Below are positions 1 to 12,519 of a DNA stretch of 64,000 bases, one piece after another. The number at the start of each line of letters is the position of its first letter. The first letter of the stretch is position 1. The position numbers were made by a program, and so were the translations under genes. Source of the DNA: Serilophus lunatus (Eukaryota > Chordata > Aves > Passeriformes > Eurylaimidae); NCBI GenBank assembly GCA_013399895.1, contig VXBA01005464.1, positions 41,354 through 105,353 on the forward strand. Reading direction: 5' to 3'. Below the pieces are notes generated by a model. The model worked only from the letters and a program-made list of their open reading frames with translations. It searched no databases and was not told where the DNA came from.

Positions 1-587
1 AGCTCAACAAGCCCTGATGGCTCAAGCATTGATAGTATAAGTTGTTGGGTTTCAGTCAGATTTTTTTCTGTGTTCATGAGGTTTTGAATACCTATCACTC
101 TAGTAACAGCCAAAACATATTTTTGGGTGCTGTCTCATTGATAACCTTGGTCAACAGGTTTAATTTCAGTTAGGCCTAGTTGTTGAGCATCTGCTTGGAC
201 TCGAGTTCAGTGAGCTCAAATAGGAGGAGTGCACACATCACACACTGATCCAAAGTAATTAGAACCTTGTAGGATTGCTTTCTGTTAAGAGAAAATGACT
301 ATAAGAATTAGCTCTATCACTTATTGTATTCTTATTCACTTTAAATATCAAAACCTCAATACTCAAATAGAATAAAAATAAATACCCCTTTTAATAAATA
401 AATACAATTTGAACATCCTGGGAAAAAAAACTTCAATATCATAAGATTGTTTGGATAAGGAGCCAATATGAGAACAATACAAAAAGCAGTGTATACAGTG
501 TTTAGAAGTATGTGTTTTGTCTGTGGTCACTTCTATTACCTGATGTTAAGTTGTACTATTTAAACTTCTGCTCTTCTCATTTAAACT
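1..587. other. AT-rich non-coding DNA
   Basis: No open frame, tandem repeat or recognisable transposon. The right side runs into the degraded end of the LTR-like element at 588. Confidence 0.5.
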
Positions 588-633
588 TAGCTGGCTGTCA
601 GGAGGCAACAAGCCACTCTCTCACTAACCCTCC
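588..633 (-). mobile_element. Old LTR-like element, distal piece (interrupted)
   Basis: On the minus strand this piece continues the element that breaks off at 1879. The text around CTGACAGCCAGCTAAG and the AGAGAGTGGCTTG stretch matches the end of a common avian LTR-like repeat as I remember it. The piece is split from 1879-2930 by the LTR at 634-1878. Its own outer end is eroded, with no clear terminal CA. Family membership rests on recalled similarity and needs a library search. Confidence 0.5.
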
Positions 634-1878
634 TGTGGTGGTTTGAATCACTAAATTCAGTAGAGGGGCACACACAGTGACGGAAAACTGAACAGATACA
701 ACAGCAGGTAACAGTTTATTGTCTAGGGACTCGACCAGGAAAACCTTATGGGAACTCCCAGACTAAATACACAAATCTAAAAACCCAACAGAGTCATGCA
801 AAAAACAAAACAAAAAAACCCCACACTGCTCCTCAAGTCAGAGGGGTGGCTGAAAAGCAAGGGAAGGAATAGAAGTCGCCTCTAAGATGGTACACTCTCA
901 TCCCTCAGAGCCTTCTGCAAAACAAAGCTGGTGAAAACACCTCACTCCCAGGGACACCCACGGGGAAGCTATCACTTGCTGTTTGGCTGGCTTGGTTCTG
1001 ATGGCCCCGTGCTGCTCCCTATGCCGATGGAGGTGGGTGGAAGCAGGCCGTGCAGTCTGGGACCTGGGAGGAGAGGGGCCGTGCTGCTCCCAGCTCAAGC
1101 AAAAGCTGAAGAGAGGAGTTCTATATTTGTGCTTTTTATGCCCTTGAAGTCCCATGGGAATTGGTGTCCTCTTCCCAGCCAAGCTGTTTTCTGATTTGCT
1201 GGTGGCACTTGGGCTCTGCCTTTCTTCAGGATCACGGTCATCAGCCACAGCCTCTGGGCACAATCTCCCTGCTGTTAGCATGGCTGCCGGGCCCTGGGAG
1301 ACCCAGGAGGGGGAACCAGGGGCTGCCGAGGGCTGGGGGAAGCTCTGCCACCCCCCTTTTGGAGCGGCATCCCCCCCCCCCCGTCTGCTACTGGGGGCCT
1401 GGTGGTCGGACTCTGCTTCCTGGGGCCGGGGAGCAGACAGAGGCAGCTCCCAGCCCCATCCGGCCACGGGAGAGATCGAACAGAGCAGAAGCTGCTCCAG
1501 TCCCAGACCAGGCCGGGGAAACTGCAGGAGAGACAGCTAGGAGCAGCCCCCGCCAGGAGCAGCACCCGCCAGGAGCAGCCCCTGCCCTCCCCTGGCCCCG
1601 GGAGAGAGCGGGCAGGAACTGCAGATCCCCCCCAGTCCCCACCCGGCCCGGGCACAACCCCAGCCCCAGCCTGAAGAGAACAAAGGCAAGGAAGGAATCT
1701 CCGCAGATTTTCCAGACTTTCAGCTTTCCTTCAGCTTTCTGGAAAAAACTGGTTTTAAAACAGGGCAAACACATGGATCATCCCAAGACACCCTCCCAAA
1801 CACTCTTCTTTCCCCTCTTTAGCTCCTCAAAAGCCCTGAGACCCCCTACATCTGGAACACCCTCCCAAACCCATAACA
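634..1878 (-). mobile_element. Long LTR (probably solo), minus orientation
   Basis: The + strand begins TGTGGTGGTTTG and ends CCCATAACA, so the LTR reads TGTTATGGG...CACCACA on the minus strand. An AATAAA polyadenylation signal (TTTATT on +, 715-720) lies about 80 bp from the 3' end. A TATA-like ATAAAAAG lies near 1131-1140. The U3 part (about 1000-1680) is GC-rich and includes a C run near 1371-1382. It shares end sequences, the TATA-like segment and internal blocks with the 3' LTR at 22148-23301. Flanks CCTCC (629-633) and CTTCC (1879-1883) agree at 4 of 5 bases, as expected of an aged 5-bp target-site duplication. Open frames across 898-1895 are GC-rich shadows, not genes. Confidence 0.82.
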
Positions 1879-2930
1879 CTTCCTCAGCAGGATGAAGGAA
1901 GAAAATTTCATGAGAAAGCTCACTGATCCAGATAAGGGCAGGGAAGTTGCTCACCAGTTATTAACACACGGAAAACAGACTACTTGAGAGAAATTAATTC
2001 AATTTATTGCCATTTAAAAAAATGAGGTAGTGAAGAGACAAGATAGAACTGAAAATCCCACCTCTCCACTCACTCTTTCTCCCAGGCTCAATCTTATTTC
2101 TAATTTCCCTGTCTCCACCTCCCCTCCTGCGGTCAACACAGGGGGACTGGGGAGAGAGGGTCAGGGTCTGTCCACAACTCTTTATTTCTTCATGCCGTGC
2201 CCTGCTTCAGTGTGAAGTGCCTCCCTCAAGATAAAATCCTTAATAAAATACTCCAAGGTGCATCTTTCCTACAGGTTACAGTTCCTCAAGAAATATTACA
2301 GCATGGGTCCTCTCCATGGCATACAGCCCTTTGGGAACAGGCTGATACATAGCAGATGCCCCATGGGCCCCAGTGTCTGCCAGAAAACTTGTTTGTGCCT
2401 CCTCTCTATGGGATGTAGTTCTTTTCAGGAGTCTGCTCCTACATGGGATGTCTACAGTCTGCAGCTCCTATCAGAGGTCATTCACCTGTTTTGGTGTCAT
2501 CCATAGATTGCATTGGGGATATCTGCTCCACCTTGATCCTCCACGAGCATGGGGACAGCCTGCTTCACCATGATCTTCTTTCTTCATGGGCTGCAGGAAA
2601 TCTCTGCACCAGCACCTGGAACACCTCCTCCTACTTTTTAATTGACCTTGGTAAGGCAGTTTCTCTCACATTTTTTCTCACTCCTCTGTCTCAAACTGAT
2701 GCACGGTAGTTTTTATACTTTATTAAATATATTATCAATGAGGTTACCACTGTTGCTGATGGGCTCAGCTCTGACCACTGCTAAGTACACTTTGAAGCTG
2801 CTTGTAACCAGTCTTGCCCAATATGAGGACAGTTCCTGCACCCTTCTCACAGAGGCCACCTGTGCAGCCCCCATAGCACTACTGAAAATCTACCATGTGG
2901 AGACAAAACAACTATGTTGCTTCCTAAAAA
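1879..2930 (-). mobile_element. Old LTR-like retroelement, proximal piece
   Basis: This is the main body of the older element that hosts the 634-1878 LTR. On the minus strand it carries a TATAAAA-like box near 2714-2720, AATAAA-type signals near 2183 and 2010, and the GGCAATAAATTGAATTAATT segment. Between about 2258 and 2650 there is a degenerate internal repetition of CCATGGG/CTGCTCC-like motifs. I recall this pattern from a widespread avian ERV-type LTR repeat, but I assign no family name. The right boundary is approximate. Confidence 0.6.
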
Positions 2931-4064
2931 GATCTCAAGAAGATTGAAGAAACTTTCCTGAGGCTTATGTTATTAATTCTCACATTTAAATTTGTTCCAG
3001 TCATGCTTATTCTAAAAGTGATATCTGACAGGACCTGAACAGTGGATTAATAACAGATTTGCTAAAGGCTAAGGGATGATATGCTAGCTCTCTTGTAACA
3101 ACTCTGCAACTCTTGTCACTGTTTGTAGTTACAAGACTTATTTGCAAAAAAATGAAGAAACCTTCCCATGACTGTATTGAAAATAAAGACTATTCATAAT
3201 TTATCAATTTAATATGACTTTTCTAATTATCTTCTTTCCTTTTTTATTTTTAGTGCTGTATGGAAATTGACAGTATGAAACAGTCTATATTGTGGCAGTG
3301 AAGGCTATAATGTATTTTGCCTTGACTCCCTTTTGAAATTTGAGTCCTACATTGTCTAATCACTTTCTCTATATCATGCAGTGGTCTATATTTGAAAATG
3401 GAAGAAGACTTTCATCATAATTTTTCTTATAATTCAAACTTTCTTTGAAATATCTAATAATGAAATTTGAATAGAATGACAGGGATAAAAGAGATGGTGA
3501 ATGTGAAAAAGCAGGAGACAGAATATTGAGAAAATGAAGGACAAGAGATGCTAATGGAGCTTAAGTTTCAACTAATTTTGTGAGAGAGTAATCAGATTAA
3601 AAATCTGTAAGTGTTGTGTTTGTACTTTTTGTGTTAGTAAATTTATTATGGTTTCTAACTTGTATGCTTTAATTGAAGATTAACCAAAGTTTAGATTTTA
3701 TATATATATAAATTATAAGTGTTTGTAATGATCACACACTTTACAGTACACTTTAAAAAATATGCACTTTAAAAAATGATTGTACATTTTAAAGACTTTT
3801 TTCTCACATTACAAAATAGCTATCACTGTTAGAGACACTAGAATACATCTTTGACAGTCAGTCATATGCAGACTGTTATTAGGAAGTTTTGCAGCTGTTT
3901 CAAGCAGACAGAGAACTGCTAGCATTTGTGAGTCCTTGTTTCTGTCACATATTTTCTCATGCACATGAAACAGAATAACCCCTATACAAGTACAGATTGG
4001 GGAAAAAGAATCTGAAAAGTAGATTGGCAGAAAAGTGTAAAGAGGACTCCCGCTGGGCACTGAG
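2931..4064. other. Unique AT-rich DNA
   Basis: Only short AT runs are seen (for example a TATATATATA tract near 3700). No gene or repeat is recognised. Confidence 0.5.
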
Positions 4065-4398
4065 TTGACTACTGAGCACTATGAGTTGACCATCCTTCTA
4101 GCAAATAAGGGCAACACCTTCCTTGGCTGCATTAGGCAGATTGTTGCCTGCAGATCATCAAGGGAGCTGATCCTTGCCTTCTGCTCAGCACGGGTAAGAC
4201 ACACTTGTGGTTTGTATCAAGGTCTGGTCTCCCCAGCACAAAAGAGATGTGAACATCCTGAAGAAAGTCCAGCAAAGAGCCATGAATATTATAAAGGATT
4301 ATATGAAAACTATATGTTAACGATCAGATAAAGATTATGTAGTCCCTGGATTATTTCTAGAGGTGCCTTTCAGCTTTAGTAATTCTGTGATTCTGTGA
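4065..4398 (+). mobile_element. CR1 LINE, 5'-truncated 3' end
   Basis: Degraded CR1 ORF2 3' text is recognisable: 'aataagggcaacaccttcc', then 'cagcaaagagccatgaat'. The copy ends in the CR1 octamer tail ATTCTGTGATTCTGTG at 4382-4397. Severe 5' truncation is typical of CR1. A short internal stretch before the tail is missing compared with longer copies. It is non-functional. Confidence 0.8.
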
Positions 4399-4516
4399 AG
4401 TTGCGTAGTAAGATAGACAATTTTCCCCATGTCCATCAGCTTTTCTTTATAAAATATGTCTTCATATCCCCTCAGTTATAGCGTCCCAACTCTTCTTGGC
4501 ATGACCATGCCAAGCC

Positions 4517-4634
4517 CATCTCATCTCATCTCATCTCATCTCATCTCATCTCATCTCATCTCATCTCATCTCATCTCATCTCATCTCATCTCATCTCATC
4601 CCATCTCATCCCATCTCATCCCATCTCATCCCAT
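4517..4634 (+). repeat. (TCTCA)n pentanucleotide microsatellite
   Basis: Pure 5-bp repeats run from 4517 to about 4598. They then alternate CATCT with CATCC (CCATCTCATC units) to 4634, which suggests a 10-bp derived unit at the right edge. The open frame through it (SHLISSHLIS pattern) is a repeat artefact. Confidence 0.95.
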
Positions 4635-7600
4635 TTCCCTTCTGTATTCCAGCCAGGTAGCTTTCTCTTTTCCATATAGGGCTATAAACCAATTAAAAGT
4701 CTTTGGGAATTTCTTAGGAGAGTGATTTACATATCTGCATTCCTGCACCTATTGCTTCAGTTGCTTCTGGCTGGCAAAATTTGAACCTGGAACAGGAGGA
4801 GTTCACTTAATTACTGTCTTACGGGGGAGAATGCTTATTCACATAAAAGAAATGGTGTTTGGATTTTCAAAATTGGATCTTGACATTAGCAAGGTGTAGT
4901 CATATTTTTTTATTTTTTTTTATTCAGCTGTTCACCTTTGACAAATTTCCAATGGGTATTTGCAAACAGAAAATTCAGAGTCTTACAATTTACAAATGTC
5001 AACAGATTTTTCACAGAGGAGGGTTACTGAAGGGCAACTTCCTCTCCATATGCCAAATTTCAAGACTTAATCCTAATAATTTTTCTTATTTATCAACTAA
5101 AAGTCAGCAATTATGTAGAGAAAGCAAGGTTGCTTGCCTTAATCCTGCTCTAAAGTGTGGCAAGATTGTATAGATCAAATATAATTTTCTTTAAGGCTGG
5201 TACCTAGCAATAAATAGTTTAATTTTGATAATTAAAGTGTGGCATAATTCTGAGATTGTGAAAACAGCTTTTAGGCAAAGAAAGATTAGGTATTCTCCAG
5301 CTATGTTAGCCAGGTACATGTGCAAGACAAATAACATAAGGTAATACAGAAAGCAGTGAGGAGATTCAGGCCTAAAACTTTTCAGGAAGATTTTGAAACA
5401 CACATCTAACTGTTTAAATCATATCATTATGGCTAAAGTTTTAAGAATTTGCAGCAACTTTTAAACATCTAAAAAAAAATATGATTTTTTTTAATCTGAA
5501 GTAGATTTCAATTGAAAAAACTCAGAAACCTTACAAGTGATGTTTCTGAACACTTCAAACCCAAACTTTAATACATGATTCTTGAGACTGACTGAAGCAA
5601 ACCTGCCCAACAAATAGATTTCTTATCTGTTCTATCAAGTTTGAGAACAAAAGTAATGGATGTTGTCATTTAACAAGTTAACATGTCATAGTTTAAATTT
5701 TTGCATTACAAAAGGTATGCTTCAAACATCCAGTATTGTCCAGTTCTGTATGAGAGATAATTTTTGCACAGAAAAAAAGTGACAAATTGCATTAAGAACT
5801 CCATGTTTAGCCTGCTTGAACATCTAAATATCCAAAATTAAATTGCCTTAAAAATACTTCGATGGATAAGAATAATGTTGGGTGGTCAAACTACAGTCTT
5901 CAACTTGACTGGTTCATTTGAATGCACTCTCCATTATTAATGTACCTTCAACAAATGCATGCATACAATGGAATAAAATGGTTCTCCGAGTCATATCATG
6001 ATGTTGCTCAGTTGAATGCAAACAGATGTAATCTCTATGAATTTAACAAAACATTAAAAATTACTAAATGTGAAATCATGTTTTTTTCTCACAGAGTTAT
6101 TAACTCTGTGTCCTCTCATCTGCCTAATTTGTCTTATTTGTTTCATAGAACCCATGCAGGTCCTGATTGGAGTATGGACAGAACACATTCATTGTACATA
6201 TCACTTCTTGAAGAACAGCCTTCCTTTATTATCACAACATGAATATGATTCTATTTCCCTGTTTACCCTGTTATCTGTTTTCAACACTGTTCAATAACCT
6301 GCTTTGTAACTAATTTGCAAAAAACCTTAAACTTGAAAAAGTGTTACTTTGTGTGAATAATGCCTTGAAGTAGCATGAAAAATATAAGAAAAGCAGAGTA
6401 CATGCAATTCAGAAAAAGACTATAAAGATAAAAAAAACAAGCCCCGAAATCTTATGTTTCATAACATCCTCTGCCCACTAAATAGAATAAATCTTACTAT
6501 TTCTACCGTCTGCTTAATCAATGTGATGGAATTGCAATTCTGTTTTCACTGTGATTTACTTAGTGTGCTTTGATTTATGGTACCACAAATTTGTTTAGGT
6601 AATGGAATATTTTAATTTACAATGCATGATAGAACACAGTGTAATATCTGTGAAATACATAGTGAATATATCTATTGTATTAAATTATTGTTGGGAACTA
6701 GTCAAATCAGAAGAACATTAGTTGTGTAAGCATTTCACTTCTAGGTATCTATATCCTAAAGCACTACAGATCTTATAACACATATACCAAAATGAAGACT
6801 ATGTTTCATGCTGTGGGTTTGCACAGTCTTCTGCTTAGAGTTCTTCATATGAAGTGTACATCACTGGCCTAAGTGCTGCACAGGAGAGCTGATGCTACTC
6901 ATAAACTTGCAGTGCACAGTCCCAGTTCTGCAAATTTCTGTGATCAATCAATGAGGCTATCAATAATAATTCACAGTCGTTAGATTTAGTAGATACGTGT
7001 ATATTCACAGGTTTGAGTTCTTAGTACATTGTCTTTGGAAGTCTTATTTAGACAAACTAGGTGCTGCAGGGTTGTTAGACAAAGAATGACATAAGATAAA
7101 TTTCTGATGTGATGCCTGAAAAAGAGCAGGCTTACAACAGGGCAAATAAGTTTTCAGAAAAGTTTGAAGACCACTTCTTCTGTTGGGTATTTTTTAACTG
7201 TGTTTGTGTAGCAGGACACTAAAAATATCAGAGAACAGGTGTCACCAAAATAATACTAAAAGGTTTGAAACAAAAATATATTCAAAAGTCCTTTAAATTA
7301 AACTGTCTTAAAATGTTTGAACTTCAGGGTCAGTGCTATTCATTTAAAATGACTGTGAAAGACTGTATTATGAAAGCAGTCAATGTTTGTATTTCAAAAT
7401 TACATATTAACAGATTATTTTCCAAGTTTCAAAATATTTTATCAAATATTATATATTTTATGTACAGACGTGCATGTAACTGTTATATATATTGTATGCA
7501 CATACTTGTATATAGCACACGTATAAATACATTTACATATGTTATGCTCTGGAGATCAATGACACATAGCAGTTATAATTTTAGTGATTGTTCTAGGAAG

Positions 7601-10600
7601 CACTTTTTAATAATATCCTAAAGCAAATTAAAATTTAATAAAACAAAATTATTCACATTATATATCAGGAACACTTAACTAAAGAATTTTGAATTAATGG
7701 TACTGCAGTACACTTCTCCACTGGTTTCCAAAGGATCTTTCATTCTTAATTTAGATTCTTGAGATTACCTTTAACACTCTTACCTAAAATAACTGCTATG
7801 AGTAGACTTTGTTAAGGTCTGATGTTGTGTCAGCATTGGCCATTTCAGCATAATGTGCCTGCCTCCTGTGCAGTTAAATTAGTGTTTTGCCTACTTTTTA
7901 TGCATGTTTTTAAGTCTTACATTCTGGCCATTAGTGTGCGATAAACAGGAATAAACAGAATTACTGTATGAAGAATAGAAATAAAAAAACCATCTGATTT
8001 TTTTAATTCTTACAATTGGTCTTGTCAATTTTTATGTGTGGACCAGCTAGCAGAAGCAGGCCTGTATAGGCTGCACTGAAAACTTCTGTATGTTATTTGT
8101 TGTAATTATTTAGAAAAGGATTTGTATTTTTTTTAAGTCAGAAATTGCAAAGTGTGAATATCTCCACAAAGTAATAACAATTTTTGTGGAATCATGTAAC
8201 CTGTCACTCAAAAAAACACCCAAGCACATTTCTTACTGTTGGTAGTCCATCTATCTATTATTGCTGGTGGTTAATGGGGTAGTTGTCCTTGTGAAAAAGT
8301 CCTGCAAACAAGCTCCTATATAGTAATTTTTAAGATAAGGCTGAATTTAGGTTTAGAAGAGATGAATTAAGGCAATTTACTGTAGTCAATAGACCTTAAT
8401 TTTTTGTTATCATATATCATATTGATTGATTTACAAACAAAATTAAGTGGCCCTCAGTTTAATGCTTAGAATTTTGAAATGGAATATGAACCTTATATTT
8501 TATTTTCTCAGAAAGGTACTGCAATTATAATTTCAATTAACCATATTTGGGGTGATAGATAAACTAGTACAGGCTGAATTACTTCTTAGTTTTGCCACAT
8601 AGTCAGCTGAATGGCAGGAGCAGTTGTATTTTATTGCTAAAATAGGATAGAAGAAACAGAGGTTCAAAAAATAGCTTCCTTGCTCTTTATTGTGACAATA
8701 GGTGTGTTATGTAAGTGATTGAAGTAATTTATTCCTATTGAGAAAAGGATGTTATGTGAGGAAAGTATTTTCTGGACTTTTGTTTGTTTGCAAAGAAAAA
8801 TACTAATTTATCTACTTTCTTCTGCCTCTTTTGTGTTCATAATAATTTGATACCTCTTCATAAAGCTGGAATATCAATCCGTCTTGCCTCATTAAGATCA
8901 ACTGTACTTATTTTACTTTAAATTTTAGCGAAGTCCATATAGAATATTTTCAGCTTTAGACTTTTCAAAGTTCCTTGTCTAATGAAACACAACAGATCCA
9001 GTATCATTACTCTGTGCAATACCTAACCTCACCTAAAAATTAACATTTCTAAGAAAGTCCAGAAAGTAAAGAAAATTTAGGACCCATTTTAGACAAAAAG
9101 AATTTGGATGTCCTTCTGTGTAGAAGTAGATAATCAAGTTTATATTTTGTTTACCTGACCTAAGTAACTTTACACAATTTTTTTCCAGGTCATGATGACA
9201 GTCAAACCTCATTTCAGCTTTCATAATTTTTTGTTTTTCCCAGAAAGTAGAGGTTCTTCTCTAAAAATGGAGTAGTCTGACTTTTCCAATTTACCTCTCT
9301 GTATGATTCTAGTTGGGATTACAACCATTTTCCTGATGGCAAAAATCTTTATAAATTAATAACTGGTTATGGTAGTTTGAGCAGTTTGTAATGGTTTAAA
9401 TGCTTGAAGATTAACATTAATTGTATGTAGCGTATCATAGATCAATATTGCTAGTTACTAATATTAGTTTTATAGCAGATTGAAAAGCAATTTAGCTTTT
9501 ACCATTCTATTCAACATCTTAGAAGTTATTTGAAAAAAATAATTAAAAAATCCAAGAAAATGATAATTATTAATCAGAGAATAGTTCCTCAGTTTCAGGT
9601 GGTGATACTGCAGCTGTATTTGTGAGAAGTTATATGCAGCAGTAGACATCAGGGATGTGCCTTTATATGTGAGTTCAAAATGTCTCTTTAGTAGCAACTA
9701 TTTTTTGCCTTAGCAGCACAGAAGTGAATCTTTGATAAACATACTGGATCAACAGTGAGATGAAAGTATTGGGTACTGTCTAGCAAAGAACATACCCCTG
9801 CCTGCCACTGAACAAATTTTGAGCACTGAAGTCACCAAAGCATTCCTGTCCTACTGTTGCATTTTCCTGTGCTACATACTATCATTCCTTTGCTTTACAA
9901 TGTGTAAAGCAATAGTGGTCTATTGTCACTGCCATGTAAAACATAGATAATGAGAATTGTTACAGCAATAGCTAAATAAGAACTTTCTCATATTCAATAA
10001 TGCCATTCATTCAAAAGTTCTTTGCGTACACCTGGAGAAAATAACATTGCCACACAAAAAATTATGTATCAAAGCAGAAAAGTAAGCAGGTTAAATGTAA
10101 GCCAATTCCAACCATCTTAAATCAATTGTATTGGTAAACTATCACATGGTCACTTACTCAGTGTTTTTTTGTCTTAGAGCTTACAATGCTTTTTCAGTTG
10201 GGAAAGTGGTAACTGACGTAACTTTTACAATGATGCAAGCTGGAACGTAGTGCCTGAATCAATTTCCCTATTGATTTTTATGGATTTAGGAGTAGGAATT
10301 TTCTTACTATGAGAGTCAGTTAAATTCAGTATCAGCTCATGCTTCACAAATGGTGAAGGAAGAAGGCCCATATTTTTATAAACTTCCCTGTTCCTAAGAA
10401 ACAAATCATAATTGCTTATCTTTGTATCTGCAGGCTAAACTCAGTCTGCTCTTTGTGGCTCACAGAGAAAACTGACATTTCTTACTTTTCTCAAGGTTAG
10501 TCTAACATTAATTAAAGCATCTCACTGTACTTTTAACTTCCATCCTTGTTCTTTTTTGGATATTATTCTATTTTTAATATATTGAAAATTAATAAATTCA

Positions 10601-11126
10601 AATGTCAGACCTCAGAAAATGAGTATGTGTCAGGACCCCTGAACATGTACAGCAGGTTCTAAAATGTAACGAACAGGATTTAATTTGCAAAGATCATCTG
10701 ATTATTTACATTTTATAGCACTTTCATGCATGACATGGCATTAGAGAATTAATAATGTCTTTTCCGAACAGTTCAGTGCTTACTAATGATCTATATAAGC
10801 TACACACTACACCTTTTGGTGATAAGAACTATAATGAATTTAGTTGCTATAATCCGATACATAATTTCTCTCTAGCATGTCAAATGGGAGGGAGAGAGAA
10901 CTAGTAAGAGAGAGTAGAAGAGAAAACTTAAGTGAATGCCCCACTTCATAAAGTGATGTGACATTGTGGTGACTGCATTTCAAAATGGTGTATCAGAAAA
11001 AGACAAATGTCTTGACTACTTTTACTGTGGTTAATTAATTGTACATGAGATGAATCTGATACTCCTTATGAATTTATATATATTTCATGTTTCCAAGGAT
11101 GGAATTTTAAACCTTCTGAAAATTTT
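4635..11126. other. 6.5 kb AT-rich DNA without recognised genes or repeats
   Basis: I read this stretch on both strands and found no CR1 tail, LTR end, tandem array or convincing exon. The longest open frames are about 120 codons or less and resemble no protein I know. A purine-rich GGGAGGGAGAGAGA patch lies near 10888. Conserved non-coding elements cannot be excluded without alignment. Confidence 0.5.
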
Positions 11127-12462
11127 CCTAACCTTCCCTTCCCTTCCCTTCCCTACCCTTCCCTTCCCAACCCTTCCCTTCCCTTCCCTTCCCTACCCTT
11201 CCCTTCCCAACCCTTCCCTTCCCTTCCCTTCCCTACCCTTCCCTTCCCAACCCTTCCCTTCCCTTCCCTTCCCTACCCTTCCCTTCCCAACCCTTCCCTT
11301 CCCTTCCCTTCCCTACCCTTCCCTTCCCAACCCTTCCCTTCCCTTCCCTTCCCTACCCTTCCCTTCCCAACCCTTCCCTTCCCTTCCCTTCCCTACCCTT
11401 CCCTTCCCAACCCTTCCCTTCCCTTCCCTTCCCTACCCTTCCCTTCCCAACCCTTCCCTTCCCTTCCCTTCCCTACCCTTCCCTTCCCAACCCTTCCCTT
11501 CCCTTCCCTTCCCTACCCTTCCCTTCCCAACCCTTCCCTTCCCTTCCCTTCCCTACCCTTCCCTTCCCAACCCTTCCCTTCCCTTCCCTTCCCTACCCTT
11601 CCCTTCCCAACCCTTCCCTTCCCTTCCCTTCCCTACCCTTCCCTTCCCAACCCTTCCCTTCCCTTCCCTTCCCTACCCTTCCCTTCCCAACCCTTCCCTT
11701 CCCTTCCCTTCCCTACCCTTCCCTTCCCAACCCTTCCCTTCCCTTCCCTTCCCTACCCTTCCCTTCCCAACCCTTCCCTTCCCTTCCCTTCCCTACCCTT
11801 CCCTTCCCAACCCTTCCCTTCCCTTCCCTTCCCTACCCTTCCCTTCCCAACCCTTCCCTTCCCTTCCCTTCCCTACCCTTCCCTTCCCAACCCTTCCCTT
11901 CCCTTCCCTTCCCTACCCTTCCCTTCCCAACCCTTCCCTTCCCTTCCCTTCCCTACCCTTCCCTTCCCAACCCTTCCCTTCCCTTCCCTTCCCTACCCTT
12001 CCCTTCCCAACCCTTCCCTTCCCTTCCCTTCCCTACCCTTCCCTTCCCAACCCTTCCCTTCCCTTCCCTTCCCTACCCTTCCCTTCCCAACCCTTCCCTT
12101 CCCTTCCCTTCCCTACCCTTCCCTTCCCAACCCTTCCCTTCCCTTCCCTTCCCTACCCTTCCCTTCCCAACCCTTCCCTTCCCTTCCCTTCCCTACCCTT
12201 CCCTTCCCAACCCTTCCCTTCCCTTCCCTTCCCTACCCTTCCCTTCCCAACCCTTCCCTTCCCTTCCCTTCCCTTCCCAAACCTTCCCAAACGTTCCCTT
12301 CCCAAACATTCCCAAGCTTCCCGAACCCTCTCTTCCCAAACCTTCCCTTCCCAAACCTTCCCTTCCCTTCCCACACCTTCCCTTCCTACACCTTCCCTTC
12401 CTAAACCTTCCTGAACTTTCCCAAACTTTCTCTTCCCTAACCTTCCCAAACCTCCCCTTCCC
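11127..12462 (+). repeat. 40-bp higher-order satellite of CCCTT-type pentamers
   Basis: From 11132 to 12270 the sequence is a tandem array with a 40-bp period made of eight pentamers: CCCTT CCCAA CCCTT x4 CCCTA CCCTT. The 27 full units at 11161-12240 are identical. The right flank (12271-12462) decays into looser CCTTCCCAAA-type units and the left flank into one mismatched partial unit. The minus strand has a GGG run in every pentamer (G3N2 spacing), so it should be strongly prone to G-quadruplex formation. The strand asymmetry (all pyrimidine apart from CCCAA and CCCTA) also permits triplex DNA. The 454-codon open frame at 11050-12414 is a by-product: 40 bp is not a multiple of 3, so all frames cycle with a 120-bp (40-residue) period that contains no stop. 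Confidence 0.97.
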
Positions 12463-12519
12463 AGGATGTCCTAATGGTATCCTGTCCTTCTGTTGTGTTA
12501 AATCCAATCCTCAGCTTCA

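Noticed and set aside
898..1895. Overlapping GC-rich open frames on both strands (up to 244 codons)
   Set aside because: They lie within the U3 part of an LTR, overlap in several frames and show no domain. Low stop density follows from GC content.
11161..12240. CRISPR-like array (40-bp period)
   Set aside because: Units are contiguous with no unique spacers, and the host is a vertebrate.
11050..12414. 454-codon plus-strand open frame, FPSLP/YPSLP repeats
   Set aside because: It is produced wholly by the 40-bp repeat, has no signal or domain, and starts at a chance ATG just outside the array.
11127..12462. Interstitial telomere repeat
   Set aside because: The unit is a pentamer mix (CCCTT/CCCTA/CCCAA), not the hexamer CCCTAA.
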